DNA of 64,000 bases from Corynebacterium gallinarum (GCF_014837045.1 NZ_JACSPR010000003.1:62001-126000); one strand, 5' to 3'; numbered from the stretch's first letter, positions 52,387 through 61,226 are shown. Numbers and translations are program-made. Notes: generated by a model not told the origin, from the letters alone.

Positions 52387-53049
52387 GTGACAGTCACACC
52401 GGAGGCCACCACCAACCACCCACGGGGTGATGATCCCACCGACGCGGAACTGGTGGCCACCTACGTCGGGGGAGATGCCCGGGCATTTGCCACCATCATC
52501 ACCCGCCACGAACGACACCTGAAATGGGCGGCACGCCGGTACAGCCGCAACGAGGACGACGCCCACGACATCCTCCAGGAGGCCCTGCTCAAGGCCAGTC
52601 GCAACATGCACCTCTACCGGGCGGAGGCGGCCCTGTCGACCTGGCTCCACAAGCTCGTTCTCAATAGTGGATTCGACTGGGCCAAACACCGCACCCGCAG
52701 GGAACTGGCCATCCTCGACGACACCGAGACCACACCCGCCGAGGATCCCCGCCTGGCCGTCGACCCCCTGGGCTACCTCGATGTGGCCCTGACCATCCGC
52801 CAGGCCATGGACCAGCTCCACGTCGATCAGCGCAACGCCCTGCTCCTGGTTGACCTCGGCGGATACGGCATCGAGGATGTGGCACGGCTCGAGGGTGTGA
52901 AACCCGGAACCATCAAATCGCGTCGGGCACGCGCCAAACAGCAACTGCGCGGATTGCTGCAGGCAGATTTCTTCGTCGGTGGGCAAACAGAGCCGACGCC
53001 CGAGGAGGCCGGGGGAATTTCCGCCACCGGTTCCGGTGTTGTGAAGTAG
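52387..53049 (+). CDS. sigM: ECF sigma factor SigM
   Basis: A 220-residue ECF (group 4) sigma factor. Region 2 is seen in FATIITRHERHLKWAARRYS and NEDDAHDILQEALLKASRN; region 4 in LHVDQRNALLLVDLGGYGIE and VKPGTIKSRRARAKQQLR. GTG start at 52387; an upstream ATG at 52306 would add a stretch unlike any sigma factor. Position between murJ and trxB is that of SigM in mycobacteria and corynebacteria, where it controls thiol-oxidative stress genes including trxB/trxA. No anti-sigma gene follows. Confidence 0.93.
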   Translation: MTVTPEATTNHPRGDDPTDAELVATYVGGDARAFATIITRHERHLKWAARRYSRNEDDAHDILQEALLKASRNMHLYRAEAALSTWLHKLVLNSGFDWAKHRTRRELAILDDTETTPAEDPRLAVDPLGYLDVALTIRQAMDQLHVDQRNALLLVDLGGYGIEDVARLEGVKPGTIKSRRARAKQQLRGLLQADFFVGGQTEPTPEEAGGISATGSGVVK

Positions 53050-53086
53050 TGAACATCCCGGCCACCCTGTGATGTTGGAACAATCA

Positions 53087-53113
53087 GGAACCTTTAGCCG
53101 GGTCATTTGCGTT
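53087..53113 (+). promoter_or_regulatory. SigM-type promoter upstream of trxB
   Basis: GGAAC at 53087-53091, 18 bp spacer, CGTT at 53110-53113. This agrees with the -35/-10 pattern of ECF promoters of the SigM kind (GGAAY with CGTT). It is 140 bp before trxB. Activity is inferred from sequence. Confidence 0.6.
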
Positions 53114-53253
53114 GAATGAGAAGCAGTGCCTAAATAGGGTGGCCGTTCCCGGCCACCTACACTTCATGAGGATGCGGTGCACGCATCCAGCATGCACCCG
53201 GTGGGGTTGCCACTGTGGGAAGAACAACCGCGTAGAAGGAAAACAGGAAGTCA

Positions 53254-54195
53254 ATGTCTGAAGAACAGTCCAAGATCCACGATGTTGCCATCATCGGCTC
53301 CGGCCCCGCCGGCTACACCGCTGCCATCTACGCCGCGCGTGCCGATCTCAAGCCCATCATGTTCGAGGGCTATGAGTACGGCGGTTCTCTCATGACAACC
53401 ACCGATGTGGAGAACTTCCCCGGTTTCCAGGACGGCATCATGGGCCCGGAGCTCATGGAGAACATGCGTGCCCAGGCTGAGCGGTTCGGCACCGAGATGC
53501 ACATGGAACTGGTCGACCGCGTTGACCTCACCGGTGACATCAAGAAGATCTGGGTCGGCGAGGATGAATACCAGGCACGTGCCGTCATCCTCTCCATGGG
53601 TTCCGCACCCCGCTACCTGGGCGTGCCGGGCGAGAAGGAACTGCTCGGCCGTGGCGTCTCCGCCTGCGCGACCTGCGACGGGTTCTTCTTCCGCGACCAG
53701 GACATCGCCGTCATCGGTGGCGGTGACTCCGCCATGGAGGAGGCCACTTTCCTCACCAAGTTCGCCCGTTCGGTCACCATCGTGCACCGCCGCGAGGAGT
53801 TCCGCGCCAGCGCCATCATGCTGGAGCGCGCCAAGAAGAACGAGAAGATCCGGTTCGTCACCAACAAGACCGTCGAGCAGGTCGTCGAGAACGACGGCAA
53901 GGTTGCCGGACTGAAGCTGAAGGACACCGTCACCGGCGAACTGTCCGATCTGGATGTCACCGCCATGTTCGTGGCCATCGGCTACGATCCGCGCTCCGAG
54001 ATGCTCGTGGGCCAGGTGGAACTGGATTCCTCCAACTATGTGGTGGCGGAACACCCGTCCACCCGCACCAACGTCCCCGGCGTCTTCGCCGCCGGTGATC
54101 TGGTGGATAGCCACTACCAGCAGGCCATCACCGCCGCCGGCTCCGGCTGCCGGGCCGCCATCGACGCGGAACACTACCTGGCCAACCAGATATAA
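53254..54195 (+). CDS. trxB: thioredoxin reductase
   Basis: A 313-residue NADPH-dependent flavoenzyme that reduces thioredoxin. FAD motif [12 protein letters not shown], redox-active C138-A-T-C141, NADPH motif [12 protein letters not shown], and [19 protein letters not shown] at the end. Length normal. RBS GAAGGAAAA is about 10 bases before ATG 53254. The trxA gene follows after 246 bp that contain palindromes, so it may also be separately transcribed. Confidence 0.97.
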   Translation: MSEEQSKIHDVAIIGSGPAGYTAAIYAARADLKPIMFEGYEYGGSLMTTTDVENFPGFQDGIMGPELMENMRAQAERFGTEMHMELVDRVDLTGDIKKIWVGEDEYQARAVILSMGSAPRYLGVPGEKELLGRGVSACATCDGFFFRDQDIAVIGGGDSAMEEATFLTKFARSVTIVHRREEFRASAIMLERAKKNEKIRFVTNKTVEQVVENDGKVAGLKLKDTVTGELSDLDVTAMFVAIGYDPRSEMLVGQVELDSSNYVVAEHPSTRTNVPGVFAAGDLVDSHYQQAITAAGSGCRAAIDAEHYLANQI

Positions 54196-54271
54196 GGTAT
54201 TATTAATACCAGTCAATTTAGACGTGGGTTGAAACGTGTCCGACTTGTTGCCGTTTCGTGGCCGGACACGT
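54196..54271. promoter_or_regulatory. palindromes in trxB-trxA gap
   Basis: Directly after the trxB stop lies a perfect palindrome GGTATTA-T-TAATACC (54196-54210). A longer hairpin pairs ACGTGTCCG (54234-54242) with CGGACACGT (54263-54271). The first looks like an operator; the second may be an attenuator or processing element. Confidence 0.5.
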
Positions 54272-54441
54272 GAGTCCCCGTGCACGAGAACAATTAGCCT
54301 AGGTGAATGCGTCGACAAGCACCGTCTGAGCGCGGGTGACGGCACACCGTCACCGTGAGATCTCCCCGTCGGCACGCCCCACGGGCCGGACCATCCCTGT
54401 CCGGGTGTTTTCGCCACCACCACCAGTCATAAGGAACAACC

Positions 54442-54765
54442 ATGAGCAATGTAATCGCAGTAACCGAACAGACCTTCAAATCCACCGTCGTCGAGTCCGA
54501 CAAGCCGGTCCTCGTCGATTTCTGGGCGGAGTGGTGTGGGCCATGCAAGAAGCTGAGCCCGATCATCGAGGAAATCGCCGGGGAATACGGTGACCAGATT
54601 GTCGTGGCCAGCGTTGATGTCGATGCGGAGCGCACCCTGGGCGCAATGTTCCAGATCATGTCCATCCCCTCTGTACTGATCTTCAAGGGTGGTCAGAAGG
54701 TGGACGAATTCGTGGGTCTGCGACCCAAGAACGAGATCGTAGCGAAGCTGGAACAACACCTCTAA
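54442..54765 (+). CDS. trxA: thioredoxin
   Basis: A 107-residue thioredoxin with the active site WC32-G-P-C35-K and the conserved cis-proline in SIPSVLIF. It reduces protein disulphides and is itself reduced by TrxB next door. RBS AAGGAAC before ATG 54442. The orthologue in mycobacteria is called trxC or trxA. Confidence 0.97.
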   Translation: MSNVIAVTEQTFKSTVVESDKPVLVDFWAEWCGPCKKLSPIIEEIAGEYGDQIVVASVDVDAERTLGAMFQIMSIPSVLIFKGGQKVDEFVGLRPKNEIVAKLEQHL

Positions 54766-54863
54766 CTGATAGTCTATTAGTAAGAATTCAGAAACAGATT
54801 CGACGAACCAGTGAACATCCGGAAGCACCAATGGGGTGCGGTGTGAACAGCGAGAGGACCAGG

Positions 54864-56051
54864 GTGTCAGACGTCTTGAGGGTTGGTGATCGCAGCCCCC
54901 GTGTAGCCGAGGTACGCAATACGCTTGCGCGCCTCGGTGTGATCGAAGGATACGAACGGGACATGGCCACACGGTCAGAGTCCCGCAAGTTCCATGAAGA
55001 GGATACGTACTTCGACAATGGGTTGAGCGAACACCTCAAGGCCTTCCAGCAGGCCCGCGGGATCATCCCCACGGGCTTCATCGATGACCTCACTCTCCGC
55101 GTGCTGCGCGAGGCCTCCTACACCCTGGGCGCCCGCGTTCTGTCCTACCAGCCGGGCAACAACCTGGTCGGTGACGACGTGGTGGAGATGCAGACCCACC
55201 TGCAGGAGCTCGGCTTCTACCGGGAACGTATCGACGGCCGCTTCGGCGAATACACCCACAGCGCCGTCATGGACTACCAGCTCAACTACGGACTACAGGT
55301 CGATGGCATCTGTGGCCCCGACACCATCCGCGCGCTATCCCGCCTGGGTCTGCGCATCACCGGCGGTTCCGCCCACGCAATCCAGGAGCGCGAACGTGTG
55401 CGCAGCGCAGGCCCGCGTCTTGCGGGTAAACGCGTGGTCATCGACCCCTGGCTCGGTGGCGCCAACCGGGGTCAGGTCGTCGAAGGTCCCTACGGCACGA
55501 TCAGTGAATCCGAGATCCTCTGGGATCTGGCAACCCGCCTCGAGGGCCGCATGATCGCCGCCGGCATGGAGACCATCCTCTCCCGTCCCCACATGGATGA
55601 CCCGTCTGTGGCGGACCGCGCATCCATCGCCAACGCCTTCGATGCCGACCTCACCCTGACCCTCCAGTGCGATGCCTACCCCAATGACAAGGCCAATGGC
55701 GTGGCCACCTTCTACTTTGGTTCCGACAACGGCGCCAACTCCCTGGTGGGGGAGACGCTGTCGTCCTACATCGTCAAGGAGATCACCGCCCGCACCCCGT
55801 TGAACAGCTGCGGCAGCCACGCCCGCACCTGGGACATGCTGCGCATGACCCGGATGCCCACCGTGGAGATCGTCACCGGCTACCTCACCAACCCCGAGGA
55901 CCTCGCCGTGATGACCGACCCCACCATGCGGGACCGCATCGCCGAAGCCATCGTGGTGGCCGTCAAACGCCTCTACCTGCTGGATGAGGACGAACAGCCC
56001 AAGACCGGCACCTTCAAGTTCAGCGAACTGCTCCAATCTGAAGCTGAATAG
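54864..56051 (+). CDS. cwlM: CwlM, pseudo-amidase regulator of peptidoglycan synthesis
   Basis: About 395 residues. Two peptidoglycan-binding repeats (about 1-75 and 90-155), then an amidase_3 domain (about 185-385). The usual zinc ligand His in IDxGHGG is absent: the segment reads VVIDPWLGG near residue 190. The M. tuberculosis CwlM also lacks it, does not act as an amidase, and instead activates MurA and binds MurJ/FhaA when phosphorylated. GTG 54864 is chosen because of the GAGAGGA ribosome site and similarity from VLRVGDRSP; GTG 54843 and ATG 54831 are alternatives. Confidence 0.93.
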   Translation: MSDVLRVGDRSPRVAEVRNTLARLGVIEGYERDMATRSESRKFHEEDTYFDNGLSEHLKAFQQARGIIPTGFIDDLTLRVLREASYTLGARVLSYQPGNNLVGDDVVEMQTHLQELGFYRERIDGRFGEYTHSAVMDYQLNYGLQVDGICGPDTIRALSRLGLRITGGSAHAIQERERVRSAGPRLAGKRVVIDPWLGGANRGQVVEGPYGTISESEILWDLATRLEGRMIAAGMETILSRPHMDDPSVADRASIANAFDADLTLTLQCDAYPNDKANGVATFYFGSDNGANSLVGETLSSYIVKEITARTPLNSCGSHARTWDMLRMTRMPTVEIVTGYLTNPEDLAVMTDPTMRDRIAEAIVVAVKRLYLLDEDEQPKTGTFKFSELLQSEAE

Positions 56052-56082
56052 ACCTGTCCCGGAAAGCCTCCGGGAACGCTGA

Positions 56083-56127
56083 CTGCCGGGGTGGGACACC
56101 GCATGATGAGGTGTCCCACCCCGGCAG
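56083..56127. terminator. 18-bp perfect stem after cwlM
   Basis: CTGCCGGGGTGGGACACC (56083-56100) pairs exactly with the segment at 56110-56127 around a 9-nt loop. No T-run follows, so it may act as a factor-dependent terminator or mRNA-protecting structure. Confidence 0.6.
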
Positions 56128-56156
56128 TGGTGTGTGTGCCGGTGTCATCGCCGGCG

Positions 56157-56180
56157 TCGTTGGCGGGGTCGTTGGCGGGG
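56157..56180. repeat. 12-bp tandem repeat
   Basis: TCGTTGGCGGGG occurs twice in direct contact (56157-56168, 56169-56180), just before the operator array of the Fic gene. Confidence 0.9.
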
Positions 56181-56184
56181 CAGC

Positions 56185-56277
56185 AATAAGAGTTATCCTG
56201 TTATCCCCGGCCGGAGCATCCAAGGATAAGAGTTATCATTGGATGCAGGCCTCATCGATGCAAGGATAAGAACTATG
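56185..56277. promoter_or_regulatory. three operator-like repeats at 40-bp pitch upstream of the Fic gene
   Basis: Site 1 AATAAGAGTTATC at 56185, site 2 GATAAGAGTTATC at 56225, site 3 GATAAGAACTATG at 56265; exactly 40 bp between each. Site 2 is the core of a 31-bp palindrome (56216-56246) with one mismatched pair. Site 3 overlaps the ATG at 56275. Arrangement suits cooperative autoregulation, probably by the winged helix of the Fic protein itself. Confidence 0.75.
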
Positions 56278-57555
56278 GCTCAGTGGATTGAACAGTTCTG
56301 GACTCCTGGTGATGGTCCGGGGAGAAGCAGGCGGGCACGCGCAGGGGGCACCTACCACGCCTACGTGCCGGACCCTCTGGTGGAACGCCATATCCACATC
56401 CCCAGTGACCTGGCACGCAAGGCCAGCTCCGTGGAGCAACAGATTCTGGCGATATCCATGGGTAATGCGGGAGATTCGGGGACCGGGTTGGAGGGAATCG
56501 CACGATTCCTGCTCCGCTCGGAAGCCATCTCTTCATCGCGCATTGAGGGCCTTGCACCCCAGCCCGATAAGGTGGCCATCGCGGAGTTGACCAGGCTGGA
56601 TCCTGACGCCCCCGGTAAGAAACTAGCCCAGCTGGTAGCAAATAATGTCCGCGTTCTGCAGGAAATGAGCCACCAGCTGCGCTCTGCAGGGGAAATAACT
56701 GCGCAAGATATCAACGCAGCCCAATATCTCCTCCTGGGGAATCCGGCAATCAGTGGTTTCCGAACCACCCAGAACTGGATTGGTGGGACAATCCATTCAC
56801 CGCTCGAAGCAGAATTCGTGCCGCCCCCGCCACGCCACGTTCCGGCTCTGATGGATGACCTCGTGGATTATCTCAATGGAGCAACCCACGGATCACTCAT
56901 CCAGGCCGCGCTGGTTCACGCCCAGTTTGAGACGATTCATCCGTTCCCCGACGGGAACGGCAGGGTGGGGCGTGCCCTGATCCACGCGGTTCTTCAACGG
57001 CGTGGATTGGTACGGTCACCGATCCTGCCCGTCAGTATGGTTCTGGGAACATGGTCGGACAGGTACGTCCACGGCCTCACAAGGTTCCGGGATGATCAAC
57101 CCGACTCGACAGGGGTCCTCGACTGGTTGGAGATCTTCTTCGAGGCTACCGGTGAGGCCACCCTGCAGGCCACGCGGTTGGCGGAGGAACTCCGCGGGCT
57201 GCAACAGGAATGGCAGAACCGGGTCAGTCACTACAGGCAGGTGTCCGGGAAGAGGAGAGCCCTGCGGGCGGATTCCATCGAATACCGCATCCTCAGGCAG
57301 CTTCCCGATCATCCCCTGCTCACTGTCAAGGTGGCCACTGAGATCTTTGGTGGAACCACGACATCGGCAGCGCAGGCCCTGGACAACCTCACGGCAGCGG
57401 GGGTTCTCACCAGGAAATCAATCGACAGGGGAGTCACCGGTTATCTGGCCCATGATGTCTTTGATGTGATCACGATTGCGGAGCGACGCCTGGCGAGTAC
57501 ACGTTTTGATACGTCGGTGCCCCCACCCACCAGATCCCCCATCAACGACGCGTAG
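56275..57555 (+). CDS. Fic-domain AMP-transferase-like protein with C-terminal winged helix
   Basis: A 426-residue protein. An N-terminal Fic-N domain carries the inhibitory motif SSRIEG (about 87-92). The Fic core has H222-PFPDGNGRVGR, complete for AMP transfer to a protein hydroxyl, and the flap region before it. The C-terminal part (about 335-410; YRILRQLPDHPLLTVKV and SAAQALDNLTAAGVL) is a winged helix, the arrangement common in bacterial Fic proteins. Self-inhibited class II Fic protein; target unknown. It breaks the conserved order between cwlM and the GNAT-like gene, and its base composition is a little more AT-rich, consistent with later arrival. Confidence 0.9.
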   Translation: MAQWIEQFWTPGDGPGRSRRARAGGTYHAYVPDPLVERHIHIPSDLARKASSVEQQILAISMGNAGDSGTGLEGIARFLLRSEAISSSRIEGLAPQPDKVAIAELTRLDPDAPGKKLAQLVANNVRVLQEMSHQLRSAGEITAQDINAAQYLLLGNPAISGFRTTQNWIGGTIHSPLEAEFVPPPPRHVPALMDDLVDYLNGATHGSLIQAALVHAQFETIHPFPDGNGRVGRALIHAVLQRRGLVRSPILPVSMVLGTWSDRYVHGLTRFRDDQPDSTGVLDWLEIFFEATGEATLQATRLAEELRGLQQEWQNRVSHYRQVSGKRRALRADSIEYRILRQLPDHPLLTVKVATEIFGGTTTSAAQALDNLTAAGVLTRKSIDRGVTGYLAHDVFDVITIAERRLASTRFDTSVPPPTRSPINDA

Positions 57556-57588
57556 GGGCCAGTAGGCGACCGGGATCTGTCTACTTGT

Positions 57589-58260
57589 CTACTGGGCCGC
57601 CTCCACGTCCGCAAGCAGCAGCTGTGCCTCCATGGCGCTCATCAGTGGGTCCTGGGGTGGCATCTCCATGCGCAGGCGGGGCAGCACCGGGTGGTCCTCC
57701 ACGACCTCGAAGCCGGCGGATTCCAGGACGGACACCTCGATGAGGCCGATGTCGTTGCGTTTGGCGACGAGCTCCCGGACAACGGGGTCCAGTCCCACGG
57801 ACCCGTTGATCTTCATGTCGCGGATACCGAACGCCTCGACGGCCGGCACCTCCATCTTGATGAGGTCGACGAGGGCGGCGTCGAGAAGCACCGCCTCCAT
57901 GCCCACCCCGCGGAACACCTCCTCGATGAACAGGCTGGTGATCAGGGCGGCATCGTGGGATACCGGTGCGGTGGGCAGGACGGTGGCCCCGGGGGCGAAT
58001 TCGCGTCGGCAGTAGATCACCGTGGAGATCGCCGGGGCCGACGGGGTGGGTTCCGGGTTGAGGTACCCGATGGAATACCCGCAGGTCTCCTGCTCGTAGA
58101 GGGTGGTGGTCAGCCACGCCTCCTTCTCAAATTCGGGGTAGCCGGAGTCCTGCACCTGCTGTGCCGTGTCGGGTTCCAGCTCCCAGAACACCGACCGGCG
58201 GGCCTGCGGATGCAGCAGGGACAGCTGGTCCGGGGTGATGGGAAACAATGACGCCTGCAT
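57589..58260 (-). CDS. GNAT-like acyltransferase, Rv3916c type
   Basis: A 223-residue protein starting MQASLFPITPDQLSLLHP. The fold-type sequence LITSLFIEEVFRGVGMEAVLLDAALVDLI resembles the CoA-binding helix of GNAT proteins, though the canonical QxxGxG/A motif is only partial (FRGVGM). Its place between cwlM and parB is shared with M. tuberculosis Rv3916c. Substrate unknown. Probably in one transcription unit with parB and parA (33 bp to parB). Confidence 0.7.
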   Translation of the reverse strand: MQASLFPITPDQLSLLHPQARRSVFWELEPDTAQQVQDSGYPEFEKEAWLTTTLYEQETCGYSIGYLNPEPTPSAPAISTVIYCRREFAPGATVLPTAPVSHDAALITSLFIEEVFRGVGMEAVLLDAALVDLIKMEVPAVEAFGIRDMKINGSVGLDPVVRELVAKRNDIGLIEVSVLESAGFEVVEDHPVLPRLRMEMPPQDPLMSAMEAQLLLADVEAAQ

Positions 58261-58293
58261 GCCAGTATTTCCTCTCTACTCGTGTCCTGTCCC

Positions 58294-59481
58294 TCAGGAG
58301 TCCTGCTGCCCCTGGATCAGGCCCATGATGCGCTCGAAGTCATCCTGGTCGCCGAACTCCACCACGAGCCGGCCCTTGCGTTTGCCCATGGTCACCGACA
58401 CCTTGGTGTCGAGATTGTCGGCCAGATATTCCGCCGCACGGGTGAACACCTCCGGCGTCGGGGCCTTATCCCGTGGGGGTTTCTTCTCCTCGTCCTCACC
58501 GCGGTTGGTCAGCAGCACGAGTTCCTCGGTGGCACGCACCGACAGCCCCTCGGCGATGATGCGGGTGGCCAGCGCGTCCTGGGCCTCATCCCCGCCGCGG
58601 AGTCCGAGGATCGCGCGGGCGTGACCTGCAGAGAGCACACCGGCGGCGACCTTGGTCTGCACATTGACCGGCAGGTTGAGCAGGCGGATCATGTTGGTGA
58701 TCACCGGGCGGGACCGGCCCAGCTTGTCGGCCAGTTCCGCCTGGGTGACACCGAATTCCTCCAGCAGCTGCTGATATGCGGCCGCCTCTTCCAGCGGGTT
58801 GAGCTGCACCCTGTGGATATTCTCCAGCAGGGCGTCGCGCAGCATCGCGGAATCATCGGTTTCGCGGACAATCGCGGGGATGAACTCCAGGCCGGCACGC
58901 CGGGAGGCACGTAGACGACGCTCACCCATGATGAGTTCAAAACCATCACCGGACGGGCGCACCACGATCGGCTGCATGAGCCCGAATTCGCGGATGGAGT
59001 GCACCAGCTCATCCAGCGCCTCGGTGTCGAAGACACTCCTGGGCTGGTGCGGGTTGGGCACGATCGAATCGATCGGGATCTCCTGGTAGGAGGCACCGAA
59101 CTCGCTTATCGACGTTTCATCCCCACCCTCCTGCGCCACCGGTGCGGTTGGGTGCGGGGTCGGGGTGGGTGACGCAGTGTGTGACGGGGTGTGGTCCGGC
59201 TGCTGCTCCGGGGTGCGCACCGGACCGGGCCGGGGCGCAGCGCCCTCGGGCCGGGCCGGGGTGTCGGGCTTGGTGATCGGTGGCAGACCCGGGCGTGGTG
59301 CGGCATCGGGACGACGACGTGCGCGTTCACCGACGGCCCCACCGAGAATGATGTCGGCGGCGCCACCACCCAGACCCGGTGAATCGGTTGGACCGGATGG
59401 GATCAGTGCGGCCAGACCGCGGCCCAGACCGCCCTTACGCTTCTCCGCCGGGGACTTGTCGGAACCCTTGTTCTGGGCCAT
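58294..59481 (-). CDS. parB: ParB chromosome partitioning protein
   Basis: A 395-residue CTPase/DNA-binding clamp. After about 125 Pro-rich residues, the N-terminal ParB domain shows [14 protein letters not shown] and [16 protein letters not shown] (CTP-binding box). The DNA-binding helix-turn-helix is [19 protein letters not shown], and the C-terminal dimer domain follows. It loads at the four parS sites found in this window, spreads, and with ParA moves the origin; in Corynebacterium it also links to the pole and recruits SMC. The long Pro-rich lead is typical of this genus. Confidence 0.97.
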   Translation of the reverse strand: MAQNKGSDKSPAEKRKGGLGRGLAALIPSGPTDSPGLGGGAADIILGGAVGERARRRPDAAPRPGLPPITKPDTPARPEGAAPRPGPVRTPEQQPDHTPSHTASPTPTPHPTAPVAQEGGDETSISEFGASYQEIPIDSIVPNPHQPRSVFDTEALDELVHSIREFGLMQPIVVRPSGDGFELIMGERRLRASRRAGLEFIPAIVRETDDSAMLRDALLENIHRVQLNPLEEAAAYQQLLEEFGVTQAELADKLGRSRPVITNMIRLLNLPVNVQTKVAAGVLSAGHARAILGLRGGDEAQDALATRIIAEGLSVRATEELVLLTNRGEDEEKKPPRDKAPTPEVFTRAAEYLADNLDTKVSVTMGKRKGRLVVEFGDQDDFERIMGLIQGQQDS

Positions 59482-59535
59482 CGTTTACGACGCACCTTTC
59501 ATACAGCACAACACAAAGTAGGTATTCATAGAAGT

Positions 59536-60468
59536 TTACTGCGAACCAGCAGGTTTTACGCCTATCGGACCGGATTCCTCCGACGGGAGGAAATCACCAC
59601 GGGTGGCCAGTTCCTTCGCCGCATCCAGGTAGGCCATGGCACCGCGGGAACCCGGATCGTAGTTGATCACCGTCTGGCCATAACCCGGTGCCTCGGACAC
59701 CTTCACCGACCGGGGGATCTTGGTCTGCAGCACCACCGCACCGAAGTGCTCATTGACCTCGGTGGCCACCTGCTCGGCCAGGTTGGTGCGGGCATCGTGC
59801 ATGGTCAGCAGGATCGCGGAGATGTGCAGCTCACGGTTGAGGTGCTGGCGCAGCATGGTGATGTTGTTGAGCAGCTGGCCCACACCCTCCAGGGCGTAGT
59901 ACTCGCACTGGATGGGGATGAGCACCTCGGTCACGGCGGTCATCGCGTTGATGGTGAGCAGGCCCAGGGACGGCGGGCAGTCGATGAGCACGTAGTCGAA
60001 GCCGTGCGCGGTGATGAACTCCAGGCCCAGCGCATCGGCCAGGCGGTACTCGCGGCGCACCAGGCTGACCAGTTCGATCTCCGCGCCGGCGAGGTCCAGG
60101 GTGGCCGGGATGCAGAACAGGTTCTCATGCGCGGTGGTCGGCTGCATCGCCTCGTCGGCGGTGCACTCACCGATGAGCAGCTCATAGGAGGACAGGGTGC
60201 CGGAACGGTGCTCCACACCGAGTGCGGTGGAGGCATTACCCTGCGGATCCAGATCCACCACAAGCACCTTCTGCCCGTAGATGGCCAGGGAGGACGCCAG
60301 GTTCACGGTGCTGGTGGTCTTACCCACCCCACCCTTCTGGTTGGCGATGGTGATGAGCCTCGGCTGCGGGGGTTTCGGCAGGTTAAGGGAGTTGGGTGTC
60401 ATCACCTGGGCAGCCCGGCGTGCTGCCTGGGCAATAGGTGTGTCTTCCCAAAATGTATTGTCATCCAT
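59536..60468 (-). CDS. parA: ParA chromosome partitioning ATPase
   Basis: A 310-residue deviant Walker ATPase. P-loop K45-GGVGKTT51 (QKGGVGKTTST), switch II VVDLDPQGNAST and YVLIDCPPSLG are complete. It forms the ATP-dependent gradient that segregates ParB-parS. N-terminal 35 residues (ending NLPKPPQPRLI) are a species-variable lead. It precedes parB by 54 bp in the same operon. Confidence 0.97.
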   Translation of the reverse strand: MDDNTFWEDTPIAQAARRAAQVMTPNSLNLPKPPQPRLITIANQKGGVGKTTSTVNLASSLAIYGQKVLVVDLDPQGNASTALGVEHRSGTLSSYELLIGECTADEAMQPTTAHENLFCIPATLDLAGAEIELVSLVRREYRLADALGLEFITAHGFDYVLIDCPPSLGLLTINAMTAVTEVLIPIQCEYYALEGVGQLLNNITMLRQHLNRELHISAILLTMHDARTNLAEQVATEVNEHFGAVVLQTKIPRSVKVSEAPGYGQTVINYDPGSRGAMAYLDAAKELATRGDFLPSEESGPIGVKPAGSQ

Positions 60469-60596
60469 CGACGTCTACCATCCCTTATCTATTTACGTGG
60501 CATCACATCCACATTAGTGCGTTGGACCGTTACCATTCCACCACAGCTGGTCGGGCTGTGGATGACACCGAGAAGACGGTGTCCTATTTCCTCGCC

Positions 60597-61226
60597 CTAT
60601 TTCTCGCGCCTGATGGAGATGAGGGTGGTCGGTTCGTCGAGAAGCTCCCCGCCGACCGTGTACACCTTGACCTCGCCGCCGCCGGCGTTGCGGATGGCCT
60701 TGGCGTCGCGTTCGATCTCCTCGGCGACGCTGGCGCCCTTCATGGCGATCATCCTGCCACCGACCTTCACCAGCGGCAGCGACCAGCTGGCCAGACGACC
60801 CAGGGGGGCAACCGCACGGGAGGTGACCACGTCGACATGCCCGATCTGTTTACGCACCGCCTTCTCCTCGGCACGACCACGGATGACGGAGACGTTGTCC
60901 AGTCCGAGCTGCTCGATCACCTCACCCAGGTACACCGACCGCTTGAGCAGCGGCTCGATGAGGATGATCTCCAGATCCGGGCGGGCAATCGCCAGGGGGA
61001 TACCGGGCAGACCCGCACCCGATCCGACATCCGCCACCAAGATGCCCTGATCCATGGCCTCACCGATGACACCACAGTTGAGGATGTGACGATCCCACAG
61101 GCGGGGGATCTCACGGGGTCCGATGAAACCGCGGATGGACCCGTCGGTGGCCAGGGACTCGTGGTAGGCGATGGCTTTGTCGAGGTTGTCCCCGAACAGT
61201 TCAGCGGCTGCTGGTGGCGTGGTCAA
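60597..61226 (-). CDS. rsmG: 16S rRNA (guanine-527-N7) methyltransferase
   Basis: A 209-residue SAM-dependent enzyme that methylates G527 of 16S rRNA. Markers: RLWDRHILNC, VADVGSGAGLPGIPLA (SAM site), EPLLKRSVYLGEV, TSRAVAPL. TTG start at 61226 is chosen because of AAGGAG ten bases upstream; a longer TTG start at 61298 lacks one. Loss of this gene commonly gives low-level streptomycin resistance. No jag gene separates it from yidC. Confidence 0.95.
   Translation of the reverse strand: MTTPPAAAELFGDNLDKAIAYHESLATDGSIRGFIGPREIPRLWDRHILNCGVIGEAMDQGILVADVGSGAGLPGIPLAIARPDLEIILIEPLLKRSVYLGEVIEQLGLDNVSVIRGRAEEKAVRKQIGHVDVVTSRAVAPLGRLASWSLPLVKVGGRMIAMKGASVAEEIERDAKAIRNAGGGEVKVYTVGGELLDEPTTLISIRREK

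Larger units (their letters stand above)
234..59114. repeat. dispersed 11-bp motif GCTTRTCGACG, 17 copies
   Basis: Exact copies on + begin at 234, 4019, 5476, 10366, 17650, 21986, 27213, 32889, 36711, 46345, 51139 and 59104; on - (read as CGTCGAYAAGC) at 15295, 21749, 26982, 33915 and 54310. A near match is at 35686. The R is G in twelve and A in five. About one copy per 3.8 kb, in coding and intergenic DNA; three lie within 10 bp after a stop codon. Inside + strand genes it often encodes -LVD- or -LID-. Function unknown. Confidence 0.85.

Noticed and set aside
60564..60583. GACACCG-6-CGGTGTC hairpin as rsmG terminator
   Set aside because: No T-run follows on the rsmG strand and the stem is short; it could equally be part of the parA promoter region, so it is not listed.
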